Assembly: GCA_031411495.1 (NCBI GenBank)
Contig: JANOBD010000071.1
Coordinates: 54,092 to 118,091, forward strand
Direction of reading: 5' to 3'
DNA: 64,000 nucleotides
From: JANOBD01 sp031411495
GTDB taxonomy: Bacteria > Planctomycetota > Phycisphaerae > Tepidisphaerales > Tepidisphaeraceae
Made by a program: the position numbers and the translations under genes. The notes beneath the pieces are model-generated. The model had not been told where the DNA came from. It made no database searches and saw only the letters and a list, made by a program, of their open reading frames with translations. The first letter of the stretch is position 1, and the number at the start of each line of letters is the position of its first letter. Below are positions 1-7,158 of this stretch, one piece after another.

Positions 1-65
1 AGCAAGGCGACCGGGAAATGGACGAAGATCGGATGTAGCGGAGGTATCTGAAGAAATCCGCTCAT
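1..65 (-). CDS. DUF2231-type membrane protein, N-terminus only
   Basis: Only the first 21 codons are in the window; the gene runs off the left edge. They read MSGFLQIPPLHPIFVHFP and continue VALL, and the LHPIxVHFPxAL pattern is the hallmark of the start of DUF2231 predicted membrane proteins, which often sit beside heavy-metal efflux genes. Its ATG (65-63) overlaps the TGA of the upstream methyltransferase frame (64-62), an ATGA arrangement that implies translational coupling and makes this the last visible gene of the metal operon. The function of DUF2231 is not firmly known. The assignment rests on a short stretch and would fail if the rest of the gene, outside the window, were not a multi-pass membrane protein. 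Confidence 0.6.
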   Translation of the reverse strand, partial: MSGFLQIPPLHPIFVHFPVAL

Positions 66-873
66 GATTTGACTCCCTTTAGGGCACTGGGGCGTTTGAG
101 CATGTCGTACGCGTACCTCTCATCTCCGATGAGTTCCTGTCGGGGTTGCAACGTGAGGGCGAGCGGTTCAAAGCCTGCAGCCTGAGCCAACTCCCAGAAC
201 CCGTCGATGGGGTAGGTGGTCATGTTCGCGGCGTTGTGCCTGTATCCCCAACGCCTGGGCTGCGTGGCTGCCGAAGCGGTTGAGTATTTGATTTGAATCA
301 TCGCCAAGCCTCCGGGACGCAGGAGCTTGAACGCAATATCGACGATGCGTTTGCCGTACTCTGGTGTCGGCACCAGTTCCATCACGTAGGTACATAGAAA
401 CAAGTCGCACGGCATGGGTACTGATTTGCAGGCTTCTTCTGGAGTGGCGACATCAATGAGGACAGGAAGGAAGTTATCGATGCCCGCTTCCCGCAATGTC
501 TTCTGACACTCATCGAGTGTCGGTTGCGAGACGTCCACGCCGATGAATTGCTGGGCTTCCTTTGCGAAGTGAATGGCGTTCGACCCACCACCACATCCCC
601 ATTCACGATGCGTTCGAGTGGGCGTTGCAAAGAGGTGAGTTTTGAGAACTCATCGAAGAGGTGCATTTGCTGTCTCCCAAGTTCGAGCCAAGCGGCGTCT
701 GCAACACCTTGCTCCCCACGCCAATGCGAATAGGCTCGAAACTGCGAAGCATCAGTGTCGTGCCAGAACTCGCCGGACTGTTCGATAATTTGCCGTTCTG
801 ATTGGCGGTACCCCACGAGCCGCGTCCCCCAAAGAATAGTGCGTTTGAGATGTCGGCTGAGTGATTGCTTCAT
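62..873 (-). pseudogene. SAM-dependent methyltransferase, one-base frameshift
   Basis: Two minus-strand frames together make a class I methyltransferase of about 270 residues. The upstream frame starts at ATG 873 (AGGA eight bases before it) and carries FWHDTDASQFRAYSHWRG; the downstream frame carries NAIHFAKEAQQFIGVDVSQP and ends at 62. Restoring one C near 604 joins them and yields ERIVEWGCGGGSNAIHFA, a proper SAM-binding motif I; without it the glycine-rich loop is destroyed. The acidic residue after motif I (GVDVS) and a motif like LFLCTYVMELVPTPEYGKRI also fit. The substrate cannot be told. The gene is last but one in the metal operon, downstream of a possible attenuator hairpin. Either a recent inactivation or a sequencing error in the CCCC stretch at 597-600 explains the break; the rest of the sequence is undegraded. 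Confidence 0.7.
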
Positions 874-899
874 GGCTTTTATCCTGCTCAAAAGACCCA

Positions 900-920
900 C
901 CGCCGCGTATTAGGCGGCGG
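900..920 (-). terminator. Hairpin between metal-binding protein and methyltransferase
   Basis: A perfect 7-bp GC-only stem (CCGCCGC / GCGGCGG) with a 7-base loop (907-913) lies between the stop of the secreted metal-binding protein and the methyltransferase start. Read on the minus strand it is followed by TGGGTCTTTTG, a short T-rich stretch. It could be an intrinsic terminator or a partial attenuator within the operon. The T run is weak. Confidence 0.4.
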
Positions 921-941
921 CGGGTGAGACTCGTGACGCAC

Positions 942-1421
942 TCAGTGCTTGTGTCCGGTGTGCCCGTCGTCTTTCTTCGGTTCATCGCCGCCGCCCATCT
1001 TGTGATGTTCGTCGTCGAGCACGATTTCCTTCCAGTTCTCGCCGTCTTTGACGTACGCCTTTTTCACATCAATGACATGCTTGTCAGCATGGACAATGCC
1101 CTCGACCTTGATCGTCTGAGCCGCGAAAGGGGCGAACGGCTTTGGATTGGTGAGCATGACGAGTGCGTCATCCTCTTTTTTCCCTTCGGGCAGAATCCCG
1201 GCGGGAATCCCAGTCGCCATGCACTTGGTCGCACACTCTGCGTGATCCTTGCCTTTGGCATCGCCGTCGCTCGCGGTGAAGCAGGCGGTGTCGATCAACT
1301 CACCAATGACGGTCGTCGTCTTGCCTTCGACCTCCTTGTGGTCACCGTCGTGAGCAAAAGCGGTGAACGAAGCGGCGAAAACACCTCCGCCGATGAGGGT
1401 TGCAATCAGGAAGCGATTCAT
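942..1421 (-). CDS. Secreted Cys/His-rich metal-binding protein
   Basis: The product is 159 aa if started at ATG 1421; an in-frame upstream ATG would add nine residues ahead of what is clearly a signal peptide (MNRFLIATLIGGG, then AASFTAFA with cleavage before HDGDH). The mature part has two conserved-looking cysteine segments (IDTACF and HAECATKCMATGIPAG), then a beta-rich stretch and a histidine-rich tail ending DDGHTGHKH. Similar small exported proteins accompany copper or heavy-metal efflux genes, so a periplasmic metal-binding or metal-handling role is inferred. It lies 147 bases downstream of the multicopper oxidase on the same strand. I do not recognise a named family with certainty. 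Confidence 0.72.
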   Translation of the reverse strand: MNRFLIATLIGGGVFAASFTAFAHDGDHKEVEGKTTTVIGELIDTACFTASDGDAKGKDHAECATKCMATGIPAGILPEGKKEDDALVMLTNPKPFAPFAAQTIKVEGIVHADKHVIDVKKAYVKDGENWKEIVLDDEHHKMGGGDEPKKDDGHTGHKH

Positions 1422-1568
1422 AACGGACTCCTTGTAATGCCCGGCCACACTATGCGGTCGGGACGGTTTTAGTCGTCCGGCGTGAACATCACGCCGGAGC
1501 AGGTCAGTGCAATCCGGTGGCGAGCAGTACGAGCATTGCCGCTGCCATTGCCGCCATTCCCAAGTCCA

Positions 1569-3137
1569 TCACTTCTTCACGATGAGTTTCATGCCGCACT
1601 TCGGGCATTTTCCGGGCTTGTCCGCGATGACTTCAGGGTGCATCGAGCATGTGTAGACCGTGCCGCTTGGAGCGTCGGGTTGAATCGCCGCCGGCGGTTC
1701 CACCTGTCCGTGTTGATGCCCAGCAACCGCACCGGGGACGGCAATGCGTGCCGCATCGGTTGTTTTGCGACTCGGGTCGATGCCGTCGCGTCGAAGGTCG
1801 CCGGATGATGCGAGATCGGCGAGAGAGCCGGGCGGATCGACGTACCAGCCTGGGTCTTTATCGTAGCCGTCGGGCAGTTGTTCACGCACCTTCAGGATCG
1901 TGAACATGCCGCCCATCGTGATGATGTCTTTCGGGCTGCGTCCGCCGACCATCGGGATGCTGTTCGCCGGGACGGTCATTCCCATGTCGCCCATGTCACC
2001 CATGCCCGTCTGACCCATCGTCATATAGCCGGGAAGGAGCTGCCGCACGCGTTCGTCGAGTCCTTCGCTCGCGACGCCGACCGTGTTGGGAATTCCGTGA
2101 CCCATCTGGTTCATCACGTGATGCAGCATGTGACAGTGCATGACCCAGTCGCCGGGGTTGTCGGCGACGAACTGTATCGTTCGCGTGCTGCCGGTGGGCA
2201 TGATGACCGTGGTTTCCGGCCACTGAGCGGATTCGGGAATCTGGCCGCCGTCGGTTTCGGTGACGAGGTAGTAATACCCGTGCAGATGAATCGCGTGATG
2301 ACTCATCATGCTGAGATTTCCCAAACGAATGCGAACCTTGTCGCCGAGTTTGCAGACAAGGGAATCGGTACCGGGGAACGACTTGGCGTTGAACGTGAGG
2401 ACGTTGAAGTCCGTCATCTCGTTCGGGTCGGGGCGATAGGTGCCGGGAACGATCTTCCACTCGCTAGAGAGCAGCACGAAGTCGCGGTCAGGGCGGTCTT
2501 CCTTTGACAAACCACGCGGATGAATGACGATCATCCCCATCATTCCCATCCCCATCTGAGTCATCTCGTCGTGATGGCTGTGGTACATCAGCGTGCCGTG
2601 CTGACGGAGGGTGAACTCATACTTAAATGTTTCGCCGGGTTGAATTGCCCGCTGCGAAACGCCACCGACACCATCCATGCCGCTGGGAACGATGACGCCG
2701 TGCCAGTGAATCGTTGTCGCCGCAGCGAGACGGTTCGTAACATAGATGCGCACACGATCGCCTTCGACCGCTTCAATCGTCGGACCATGCACTTGGCCAT
2801 TGTAGCCCCAGCAGATTGCTTTGAGTCCAGGAGCGAACTCGTGTTCGACTTCCTCTGCGATGAGGTGCATGACCTTCACGCCGTCGACAACGGTAAACGG
2901 CAACGTCGACCCGTTGGGTGTAATGGTCGGCGTGTAATCCTTACCCGGTTCACCTGGGGGAAACGGATTCGGATCGGGTTCGGCGCGGGCACCTTCGGCT
3001 CCGGTGCCGCCCCAATCGTTGGGCTTCTTATTGTCGGGTGCTGCCTTTGCTTCGTTGCCTCTGAGCAACAGCGCACCGCCAGCAATAGCGGCACCGCTGA
3101 GTAGGGCATTTCGACGGGACATAGGTGCTTTAAACAT
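1569..3137 (-). CDS. Multicopper oxidase with C-terminal HMBD domain
   Basis: This is a 522-residue exported multicopper oxidase. The start at ATG 3137 is chosen because GGAGG sits eight bases upstream and the stop of the preceding gene is only one base away. A twin-arginine-like leader (MSRRNALLSGAAIAGGALLL) implies Tat export. Copper motifs appear in order: HWHG (144-147), YHSHHD (185-190), HLHG (284-287) and HCHMLHH (334-340). Methionine-rich stretches (MTQMGMGMMGM; MGDMGMT) are typical of periplasmic copper proteins. The last 30 residues form a heavy-metal-binding domain, YTCSMHPEV followed by PGKCPKCGMKL. The likely role is oxidation or detoxification of Cu(I) in the periplasm. The same HMBD occurs at the end of the operon's lipoprotein, so the pair may exchange metal. 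Which substrate it oxidises cannot be read. Confidence 0.92.
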   Translation of the reverse strand: MFKAPMSRRNALLSGAAIAGGALLLRGNEAKAAPDNKKPNDWGGTGAEGARAEPDPNPFPPGEPGKDYTPTITPNGSTLPFTVVDGVKVMHLIAEEVEHEFAPGLKAICWGYNGQVHGPTIEAVEGDRVRIYVTNRLAAATTIHWHGVIVPSGMDGVGGVSQRAIQPGETFKYEFTLRQHGTLMYHSHHDEMTQMGMGMMGMIVIHPRGLSKEDRPDRDFVLLSSEWKIVPGTYRPDPNEMTDFNVLTFNAKSFPGTDSLVCKLGDKVRIRLGNLSMMSHHAIHLHGYYYLVTETDGGQIPESAQWPETTVIMPTGSTRTIQFVADNPGDWVMHCHMLHHVMNQMGHGIPNTVGVASEGLDERVRQLLPGYMTMGQTGMGDMGDMGMTVPANSIPMVGGRSPKDIITMGGMFTILKVREQLPDGYDKDPGWYVDPPGSLADLASSGDLRRDGIDPSRKTTDAARIAVPGAVAGHQHGQVEPPAAIQPDAPSGTVYTCSMHPEVIADKPGKCPKCGMKLIVKK

Positions 3138-3138
3138 G

Positions 3139-4557
3139 TTAGTGACCTCCGGTGTTGTTTGATGGCGAGTCGGACGAGGTGCTGACAGGTGCGAGCCCGC
3201 CGCGAACCATGCGGCCACCTGCGGTTTGTTCGAGTTGAGAACGGGCTATCCAATAGTCACGCAGGGCTTCGATGTACTGCTTGCCGGCGTCCACTTGGTC
3301 GCGTCTGGCTTGAAGCAGCTCGAACGCGCCGACGAGCATCGCATTGTATTCCTTTTGTGTTTCGTCAACGACGAGCTGACGCAGCGGCAGAACAACGGCT
3401 TTGAGATGTTGAACCCGACTTCGAGCCGCCTGCATGCGGGTGTGTGCCGCACGCACGCCTGAACGGATCTCGATGGCAGTCGAGTAGTAGGTGTTGAGCG
3501 ACTGTCGCAACTCAGCATCGGCCTTGGCGATCGCGGGCTGACCCCGCGTAAAAATCGGAATTGGCAGTGAGACAGCAGGACCGAGTGACCAGTCTCCGTC
3601 ACGCTCAGACGTGATGCCGGCTTCAAGATTGGATAGCAAACCCAGTGGCTTGGTGATGCCGAGACGTTTGGCGGCAAGTTCGATTCCGCCTCGTGCCACT
3701 TTCAGGTCAAGGCTTCGTTCGAGGGCAACCGACTCAAGACGTGTGCTTGGAAATGCTGCATCAGGTACGTCGGGAAGACGTGTCGCCGTTTTCCATTTGC
3801 CCGCTTCGCCGAAAAGACCCATCAGCACGTTCAACTCTTCGTGGAGCGAGAGGACTTCTTCCTCGGCCGCATTCAGTCCGAGCTTGGCTTCCTCGTAAAC
3901 AGTCTGTTCGCGCGCAACGCGAAGCAGCGTGTTGTTGCCGGCCGCTCGAACGCGTTTTGCGAAGTCGTAGGATGCTTCGAATGACGCGAGCGAAGTTCGA
4001 CGCATTTCCAACAACTGCTCTGCGGCTTGGAGCTTGAAGAAAGTCACCTTCACTTGCCCAGCAAGGTCGATGACACTTCCCGTCACTTGTAGCTTTTGCG
4101 ATTCAAACTGCTGCTCTGCGATGCGTTTTCGCATCGGGATGAAGAACACGTCGAGAAAGTCGAAGGCGATACCCGCATCGATTACATCGCTTCCGCCGGA
4201 GCCCACGAAGCGAATGGAGCCGTCGAACACCGGGTTCTTGAGCAGTCCCGCTTGCACGAGGTCTGCTTGTGCGATGCGGAGTGTCTCGAAGGTCGATTGA
4301 AGGTTGCGGTTCTTGAGTAGTGCAATCTGCACCGCTTCATCGATTGTCACTTCGTCTGTGAGCATTTGTCGGATGGCGGTCAAAACGGCGGCGTCTTCGC
4401 TGGTGCCTTGGTTCCAGTGAATCCGAGCCACGCCGTGTGTTGCGGCGAGTGCCTGAACGTCGGTGAAGCCCGGACTCTGCTGGATTCCCGCACATCCGGT
4501 GAGCAGCGCCGTTGAAGTGAGTGTGCCGTGAATGATAAGCGTTCGAATCGGCATCAT
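3139..4557 (-). CDS. TolC-family outer-membrane efflux lipoprotein
   Basis: The product (472 aa from ATG 4557) starts with a lipoprotein signal peptide whose lipobox is LLTGC, about 20 residues in. The body is the long alpha-helical repeat architecture of outer-membrane efflux proteins: NRNLQSTFETLRIAQADLVQ and a second, similar repeat with TYYSTAIEIRSGVRAAH, rich in Ala, Gln and heptads. By family it forms the outer-membrane channel of a tripartite metal exporter. No RND pump or membrane-fusion protein is visible in the operon, so its partner must be elsewhere or beyond the left edge. Its start overlaps the stop of the HMBD lipoprotein (ATGA) and its stop lies one base before the oxidase start, so the three genes are tightly coupled. 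Confidence 0.88.
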   Translation of the reverse strand: MMPIRTLIIHGTLTSTALLTGCAGIQQSPGFTDVQALAATHGVARIHWNQGTSEDAAVLTAIRQMLTDEVTIDEAVQIALLKNRNLQSTFETLRIAQADLVQAGLLKNPVFDGSIRFVGSGGSDVIDAGIAFDFLDVFFIPMRKRIAEQQFESQKLQVTGSVIDLAGQVKVTFFKLQAAEQLLEMRRTSLASFEASYDFAKRVRAAGNNTLLRVAREQTVYEEAKLGLNAAEEEVLSLHEELNVLMGLFGEAGKWKTATRLPDVPDAAFPSTRLESVALERSLDLKVARGGIELAAKRLGITKPLGLLSNLEAGITSERDGDWSLGPAVSLPIPIFTRGQPAIAKADAELRQSLNTYYSTAIEIRSGVRAAHTRMQAARSRVQHLKAVVLPLRQLVVDETQKEYNAMLVGAFELLQARRDQVDAGKQYIEALRDYWIARSQLEQTAGGRMVRGGLAPVSTSSDSPSNNTGGH

Positions 4558-4940
4558 TTGATTCCCTTTTTGATGAGTGTCATCCCGCACTTTGGGCACT
4601 TGCCGGGCTTGTCAGAGATGACTTCCGGGTGCATCGAGCAGGTATAGGTGACGGCTACACCGTCGGTCGGTTCCGAGGATTGCGACGAAGCATGTCCGGC
4701 ATGATCGGCACCCGACATGACGTCAGCACTGGTTGTCCCGGTGAAGGGGTCTTTCTGATGGCTCGACTCTCCACCAAGTCCTGCGGTCAGCGGTGTGAGC
4801 GCCGGTAGTTCCGGACTGATTTGGACGGATGCCGGATGCTGCGGGTCAGAGGGGTCGGTCGCACCGTTTGGCAACGGAGCGGTCGTAGTACAGCCACCTA
4901 GAAACAATGCCGCTGAGGCGGCCAGAATCGTTCGGCTCAT
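4554..4940 (-). CDS. Small lipoprotein with heavy-metal-binding domain (HMBD)
   Basis: A 128-residue lipoprotein starting at ATG 4940 with GGGAGA seven bases upstream. The signal peptide ends in lipobox FLGGC. The middle is a low-complexity Pro/Ser/Thr/His linker and the last 30 residues are an HMBD: YTCSMHPEVISDKPGKCP, then KCGMTL. This domain binds soft metals through its Cys, Met and His residues and is found on copper and silver efflux components. Here it would be tethered to a membrane by lipid. It may pass metal to the TolC-like protein or to the oxidase, whose C-terminus carries a nearly identical copy; that is inference. The downstream gene's ATG overlaps its stop. Confidence 0.85.
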   Translation of the reverse strand: MSRTILAASAALFLGGCTTTAPLPNGATDPSDPQHPASVQISPELPALTPLTAGLGGESSHQKDPFTGTTSADVMSGADHAGHASSQSSEPTDGVAVTYTCSMHPEVISDKPGKCPKCGMTLIKKGIK

Positions 4941-5064
4941 GAAATCTCCCAAATTGTTGTGTGAAAGAAAACGGTGCGTGATGTCGGATGCGTTTAGATC
5001 TCGACCGACAGAGCGCACAAAAACACCACGGCAGAACGAGTCAGCCGGAGCGGTGCGTCAGCGT

Positions 5065-5499
5065 CTAGATTTGGAGCGTGCATTTGAGCCGCAGGACATT
5101 GGGCGGCTCAGGTGGATGGGCGGAGCGGTAGGAAAATGGAGATTGTGAAACGCTGGTTGTCGCAAAGCCGAGCGATAATGATGTCAAGAGAATGGGTGTA
5201 ACGAGCTGAAACTTTGCCGAGGCGGCCACGGCTTGGTCACGTTCGACCGACGCTTGAAGCGTCGATGCGTCGCCACAATGCGGGCAATTGTCGTCGTGCT
5301 TATGGCCCTTCGAGTGGGAACTTTCCTGAGAAGACTCGTCATCGCCATCACAGCAGTCGTGTTCTGATGCATGGGCTGCGACTGGCATTTCCGGCGAGGC
5401 GGGCATCGCATTTGCAGAACAAACACATACCAGATGTGCCAGCATGAAAACTGGAATCATCAAGAAGCGAAACAGTTTGTTCTGAGCAGAATACCGCAT
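5065..5499 (-). CDS. Small exported His/Cys-rich protein, first gene of metal operon
   Basis: A 144-residue protein with an N-terminal hydrophobic signal (FLMIPVFMLAHLVCVCSANA), then a metal-ligand-rich segment (HDCCDGDDE; HSKGHKHDDNCPHCGD), a second hydrophobic stretch and a short C-terminal tail PPEPPNVLRLKCTLQI. Size, position at the head of a metal operon and the HxxCPHC-type cluster resemble DUF2946-like or similar small accessory proteins of copper loci, but the match is not firm. It is 124 bases upstream of the HMBD lipoprotein on the same strand. No clear ribosome-binding site precedes ATG 5499. Metal sensing or scavenging in the periplasm is plausible, not shown. Confidence 0.65.
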   Translation of the reverse strand: MRYSAQNKLFRFLMIPVFMLAHLVCVCSANAMPASPEMPVAAHASEHDCCDGDDESSQESSHSKGHKHDDNCPHCGDASTLQASVERDQAVAASAKFQLVTPILLTSLSLGFATTSVSQSPFSYRSAHPPEPPNVLRLKCTLQI

Positions 5500-5512
5500 G
5501 GCCGCTTAGAGG

Positions 5513-5541
5513 ATGCTATTACTCTAAACGGAGCTGGACAA
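5513..5541 (-). promoter_or_regulatory. Weak candidate promoter for the metal operon
   Basis: On the minus strand, TTGTCC (5541-5536) and TAGCAT (5518-5513) are 17 bases apart, directly ahead of ATG 5499. The leader would be only a few bases long. No MerR-type or CsoR-type operator palindrome was recognised. Both boxes are poor matches to the sigma-70 consensus. Confidence 0.25.
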
Positions 5542-5643
5542 GCCTTGCGTTCAATCTCTCGTTTTATTCAGAAGAATTTCTTCCTTCTACGAGTCGATTG
5601 ATACGCGAGTGGTCGAAAGGCCATTGCCGCGCGGACTCATGGT

Positions 5644-5669
5644 TGACCCCGCCCCCGAAAAGGTGCTCA
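5644..5669 (+). repeat. Left terminal inverted repeat of the IS
   Basis: About 26 bases, pairing with the complement of 6864-6888 with three or four mismatches and one gap. The outer TGA-CC-GCCCCC block and the inner GTGCTCA block are conserved between the ends. Confidence 0.8.
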
Positions 5670-5732
5670 CGGATAATGAGAATTTTCTGACCGTTCGGGC
5701 CATCATGAAGGTCGTCGAAGACGACCAAGGAG

Positions 5733-6005
5733 ATGGCCAGGCGGAAGTCGGAGTTTACGGAAGAGCAGATCGCGTTCGCACTGCGTCAGGCGGAGGCGGG
5801 TACGACAGTCGATGAGATCTGTCGGAAGCTGGGCGTGACGCAGGCGACGTTTTACCGGTGGAAGAAGAAGTACGCCGGGATGGGTGTGTCGGAATTGCGT
5901 CGGCTGAAGCAGGTTGAGGAAGAGAACCGGAAGCTGAAGCAGCTGGTGGCGGACCTGTCGCTGGACAAGCACATGCTTCAGGAGATCGTCCGAAAAAAGC
6001 TCTGA
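5733..6005 (+). CDS. IS3-family transposase OrfA (helix-turn-helix)
   Basis: A 90-residue protein with an HTH (TVDEICRKLGVTQATFYRWK, residues about 25-44) that binds the IS ends, followed by a leucine-zipper-like helix (EENRKLKQLVADLSLDKHML) used for dimerisation in IS3 transposases. It ends at TGA 6003-6005, just after the A6G slippage heptamer. Alone, OrfA usually acts as a repressor or accessory factor; fused to OrfB by frameshifting it gives the active transposase. Sequence is intact with no internal stops. The GGAG touching ATG 5733 is too close to be a good ribosome-binding site, as is common in IS elements. Confidence 0.92.
   Translation: MARRKSEFTEEQIAFALRQAEAGTTVDEICRKLGVTQATFYRWKKKYAGMGVSELRRLKQVEEENRKLKQLVADLSLDKHMLQEIVRKKL
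5993..5999 (+). promoter_or_regulatory. Programmed -1 frameshift site of the IS
   Basis: AAAAAAG in phase as xxA AAA AAG (CGA AAA AAG in the OrfA frame). A shift of -1 here moves ribosomes into the OrfB frame, which is open from this point (ALRPARKRELAKELMELYRV) and continues to 6847. Phase and heptamer match the canonical IS3-family signal. Confidence 0.85.
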
Positions 6006-6040
6006 GGCCAGCTCGCAAGCGTGAGCTGGCGAAGGAACTG

Positions 6041-6847
6041 ATGGAGTTGTATCGGGTCAGCCAACGGCGTGCGTGTGGCCTGTTGGACCTGTGGCCACGG
6101 ATCATGCGGTACCAGTCGGTGAAGGATCGCCAGGACGGTTTGCGGATGCGGCTGAAGGATCTGGCGGCGACGCGCGTTCGCTATGGTTACCGTCGGCTGC
6201 ATGTGCTGCTGCGGCGGGAAGGCTGGGAGATCAACCACAAGCGTGTGCTGCGGATTTACCGGGAAGAAGGGCTGAATCTGCGTACGAAGCGGCCTCGGCG
6301 CCGGGTGGCTGCGAAGAACAGAGAAGAAAGAGCTGCTGCTACTGCTGTAAATGAGAATTGGTCAATGGACTTCATGTCCGAGCAGCTCTGTGACGGGCGA
6401 TGGATCCGGGTGTTGACGATAGTGGATAACTTTACGCGTGAGAGCCTGGCGGCGGAGGTCGAACAGAAGTTCAGCGGCTACGGGTTGACGGCGATCCTGG
6501 CGCGGATCGCGCGGCAACGCGGTTGTCCGAAATTGATCAGAGTGGACAATGGTCCTGAGTTCACGAGCAAGGCACTGGACCAGTGGGCGTACTTGAACAA
6601 GGTGACGTTGGACTTCAGCCGACCCGGAAAACCTACGGACAATGCGTTCATCGAGAGCTTCAACGGGAAACTGCGAGCGGAGTGCTTGAATCAGCATTGG
6701 TTCACGAGCTTGTCGGACGCGAAGATGAAGATCGAGCAGTGGCGGGAAGACTACAACGAGGCGCGGCCTCACCAGTCGCTGGGTTACCTGGCACCCAGCG
6801 AGTTCGCCAAGAAGAGCCAGACGGCAAAGCGGCCCGAACCGGTCTGA
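6041..6847 (+). CDS. IS3-family transposase OrfB (DDE integrase core)
   Basis: A 268-residue DDE recombinase in the -1 frame relative to OrfA; the frame is open back to the slippage site, so the working product is an OrfAB fusion of about 375 residues. It has an N-terminal HTH_21-like region (RVRYGYRRLHVLLRREGW) and an RNase H-fold catalytic core. The catalytic triad is D110 (WSMDF), D169 (RVDNGPEF) and E205 (NAFIESFNGK), with the 35-residue D-E spacing expected of IS3 elements. The C-terminal YNEARPHQSLGYLAPSEF is typical of the IS407 group. No frameshifts or stops are present, so the element may still move. Confidence 0.93.
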   Translation: MELYRVSQRRACGLLDLWPRIMRYQSVKDRQDGLRMRLKDLAATRVRYGYRRLHVLLRREGWEINHKRVLRIYREEGLNLRTKRPRRRVAAKNREERAAATAVNENWSMDFMSEQLCDGRWIRVLTIVDNFTRESLAAEVEQKFSGYGLTAILARIARQRGCPKLIRVDNGPEFTSKALDQWAYLNKVTLDFSRPGKPTDNAFIESFNGKLRAECLNQHWFTSLSDAKMKIEQWREDYNEARPHQSLGYLAPSEFAKKSQTAKRPEPV

Positions 6848-6863
6848 AACCTCTCGTTACGAA

Positions 6864-6888
6864 TGAGCACACATTGGGGGCAGGTTCA
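6864..6888 (-). repeat. Right terminal inverted repeat of the IS
   Basis: Complement begins TGAACCTGCCCCC and reaches GTGCTCA, matching the left end. It starts 16 bases after the OrfB stop. Confidence 0.8.
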
Positions 6889-6896
6889 AGGCCAAA

Positions 6897-7073
6897 GGGG
6901 ACTCTCATAACGCCTGGACCGGATTCAGGGGAGCAGATCACATCCTCTTCAACACGCTCACGGCGATCTCGCTGCTGCTGCCCGGCCACTGCCCCACCTG
7001 CGGCTACGCCATGCGGGCCAATCCGGCGCGGTGTTCGGAGTGCGGGCAGGAGGCGAAGCCGGTGAGGACATGA
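6897..7073 (+). pseudogene. Truncated planctomycete zinc-ribbon membrane protein
   Basis: An open frame without its start runs from the IS edge to TGA 7071-7073 and reads HILFNTLTAISLLLPGHCPT, then CGYAMRANPARCSECGQ. The C-terminal CPTCGYxxRAxPxRCxECG zinc ribbon is a very common ending of small planctomycete membrane proteins. In such proteins a membrane segment (FNxLTxxSLLL) begins the chain and about 100 residues separate it from the ribbon. Here the two are directly fused, so an internal deletion is inferred as well as loss of the 5' end. Intact relatives have unknown function. Lack of a start codon and IS adjacency support decay. Confidence 0.6.
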
Positions 7074-7158
7074 AGCCCGGCCTACCGATCACGCGGCTTT
7101 TCTCGTTGACGTGCCGCGTCCGACCTGAGACGCTGGTTGAACACTTCTCGGAGGCTCG

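Larger units (their letters stand above)
5644..6888 (+). mobile_element. IS3-family insertion sequence, IS407 group, apparently complete
   Basis: A 1,245-bp element with two overlapping-phase transposase frames and imperfect terminal inverted repeats. The left end reads TGACCCCGCCCCCGAAAAGG and the complement of the right end TGAACCTGCCCCCAATGTG; both continue into GTGCTCA. The TGAnCCTGCCCCC end and the OrfA/OrfB layout with an A6G slippage site are typical of the IS407 group. No 4-bp target duplication is visible (TGGT on the left, AGGC on the right), so either a duplication has been lost through a rearrangement or the flanks come from different insertions. It separates the metal operon from a stretch of decayed genes. 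Confidence 0.9.

Noticed and set aside
861..1472. Long plus-strand frame opposite the secreted metal-binding protein
   Set aside because: The minus strand has the signal peptide, metal motifs and operon position; the plus frame is its shadow.
2089..2096. GGAATTCC inside the multicopper oxidase
   Set aside because: Only 8 of the 10 operator bases match (flanked by G and G) and it lies within coding sequence, as does another at 30681-30688.
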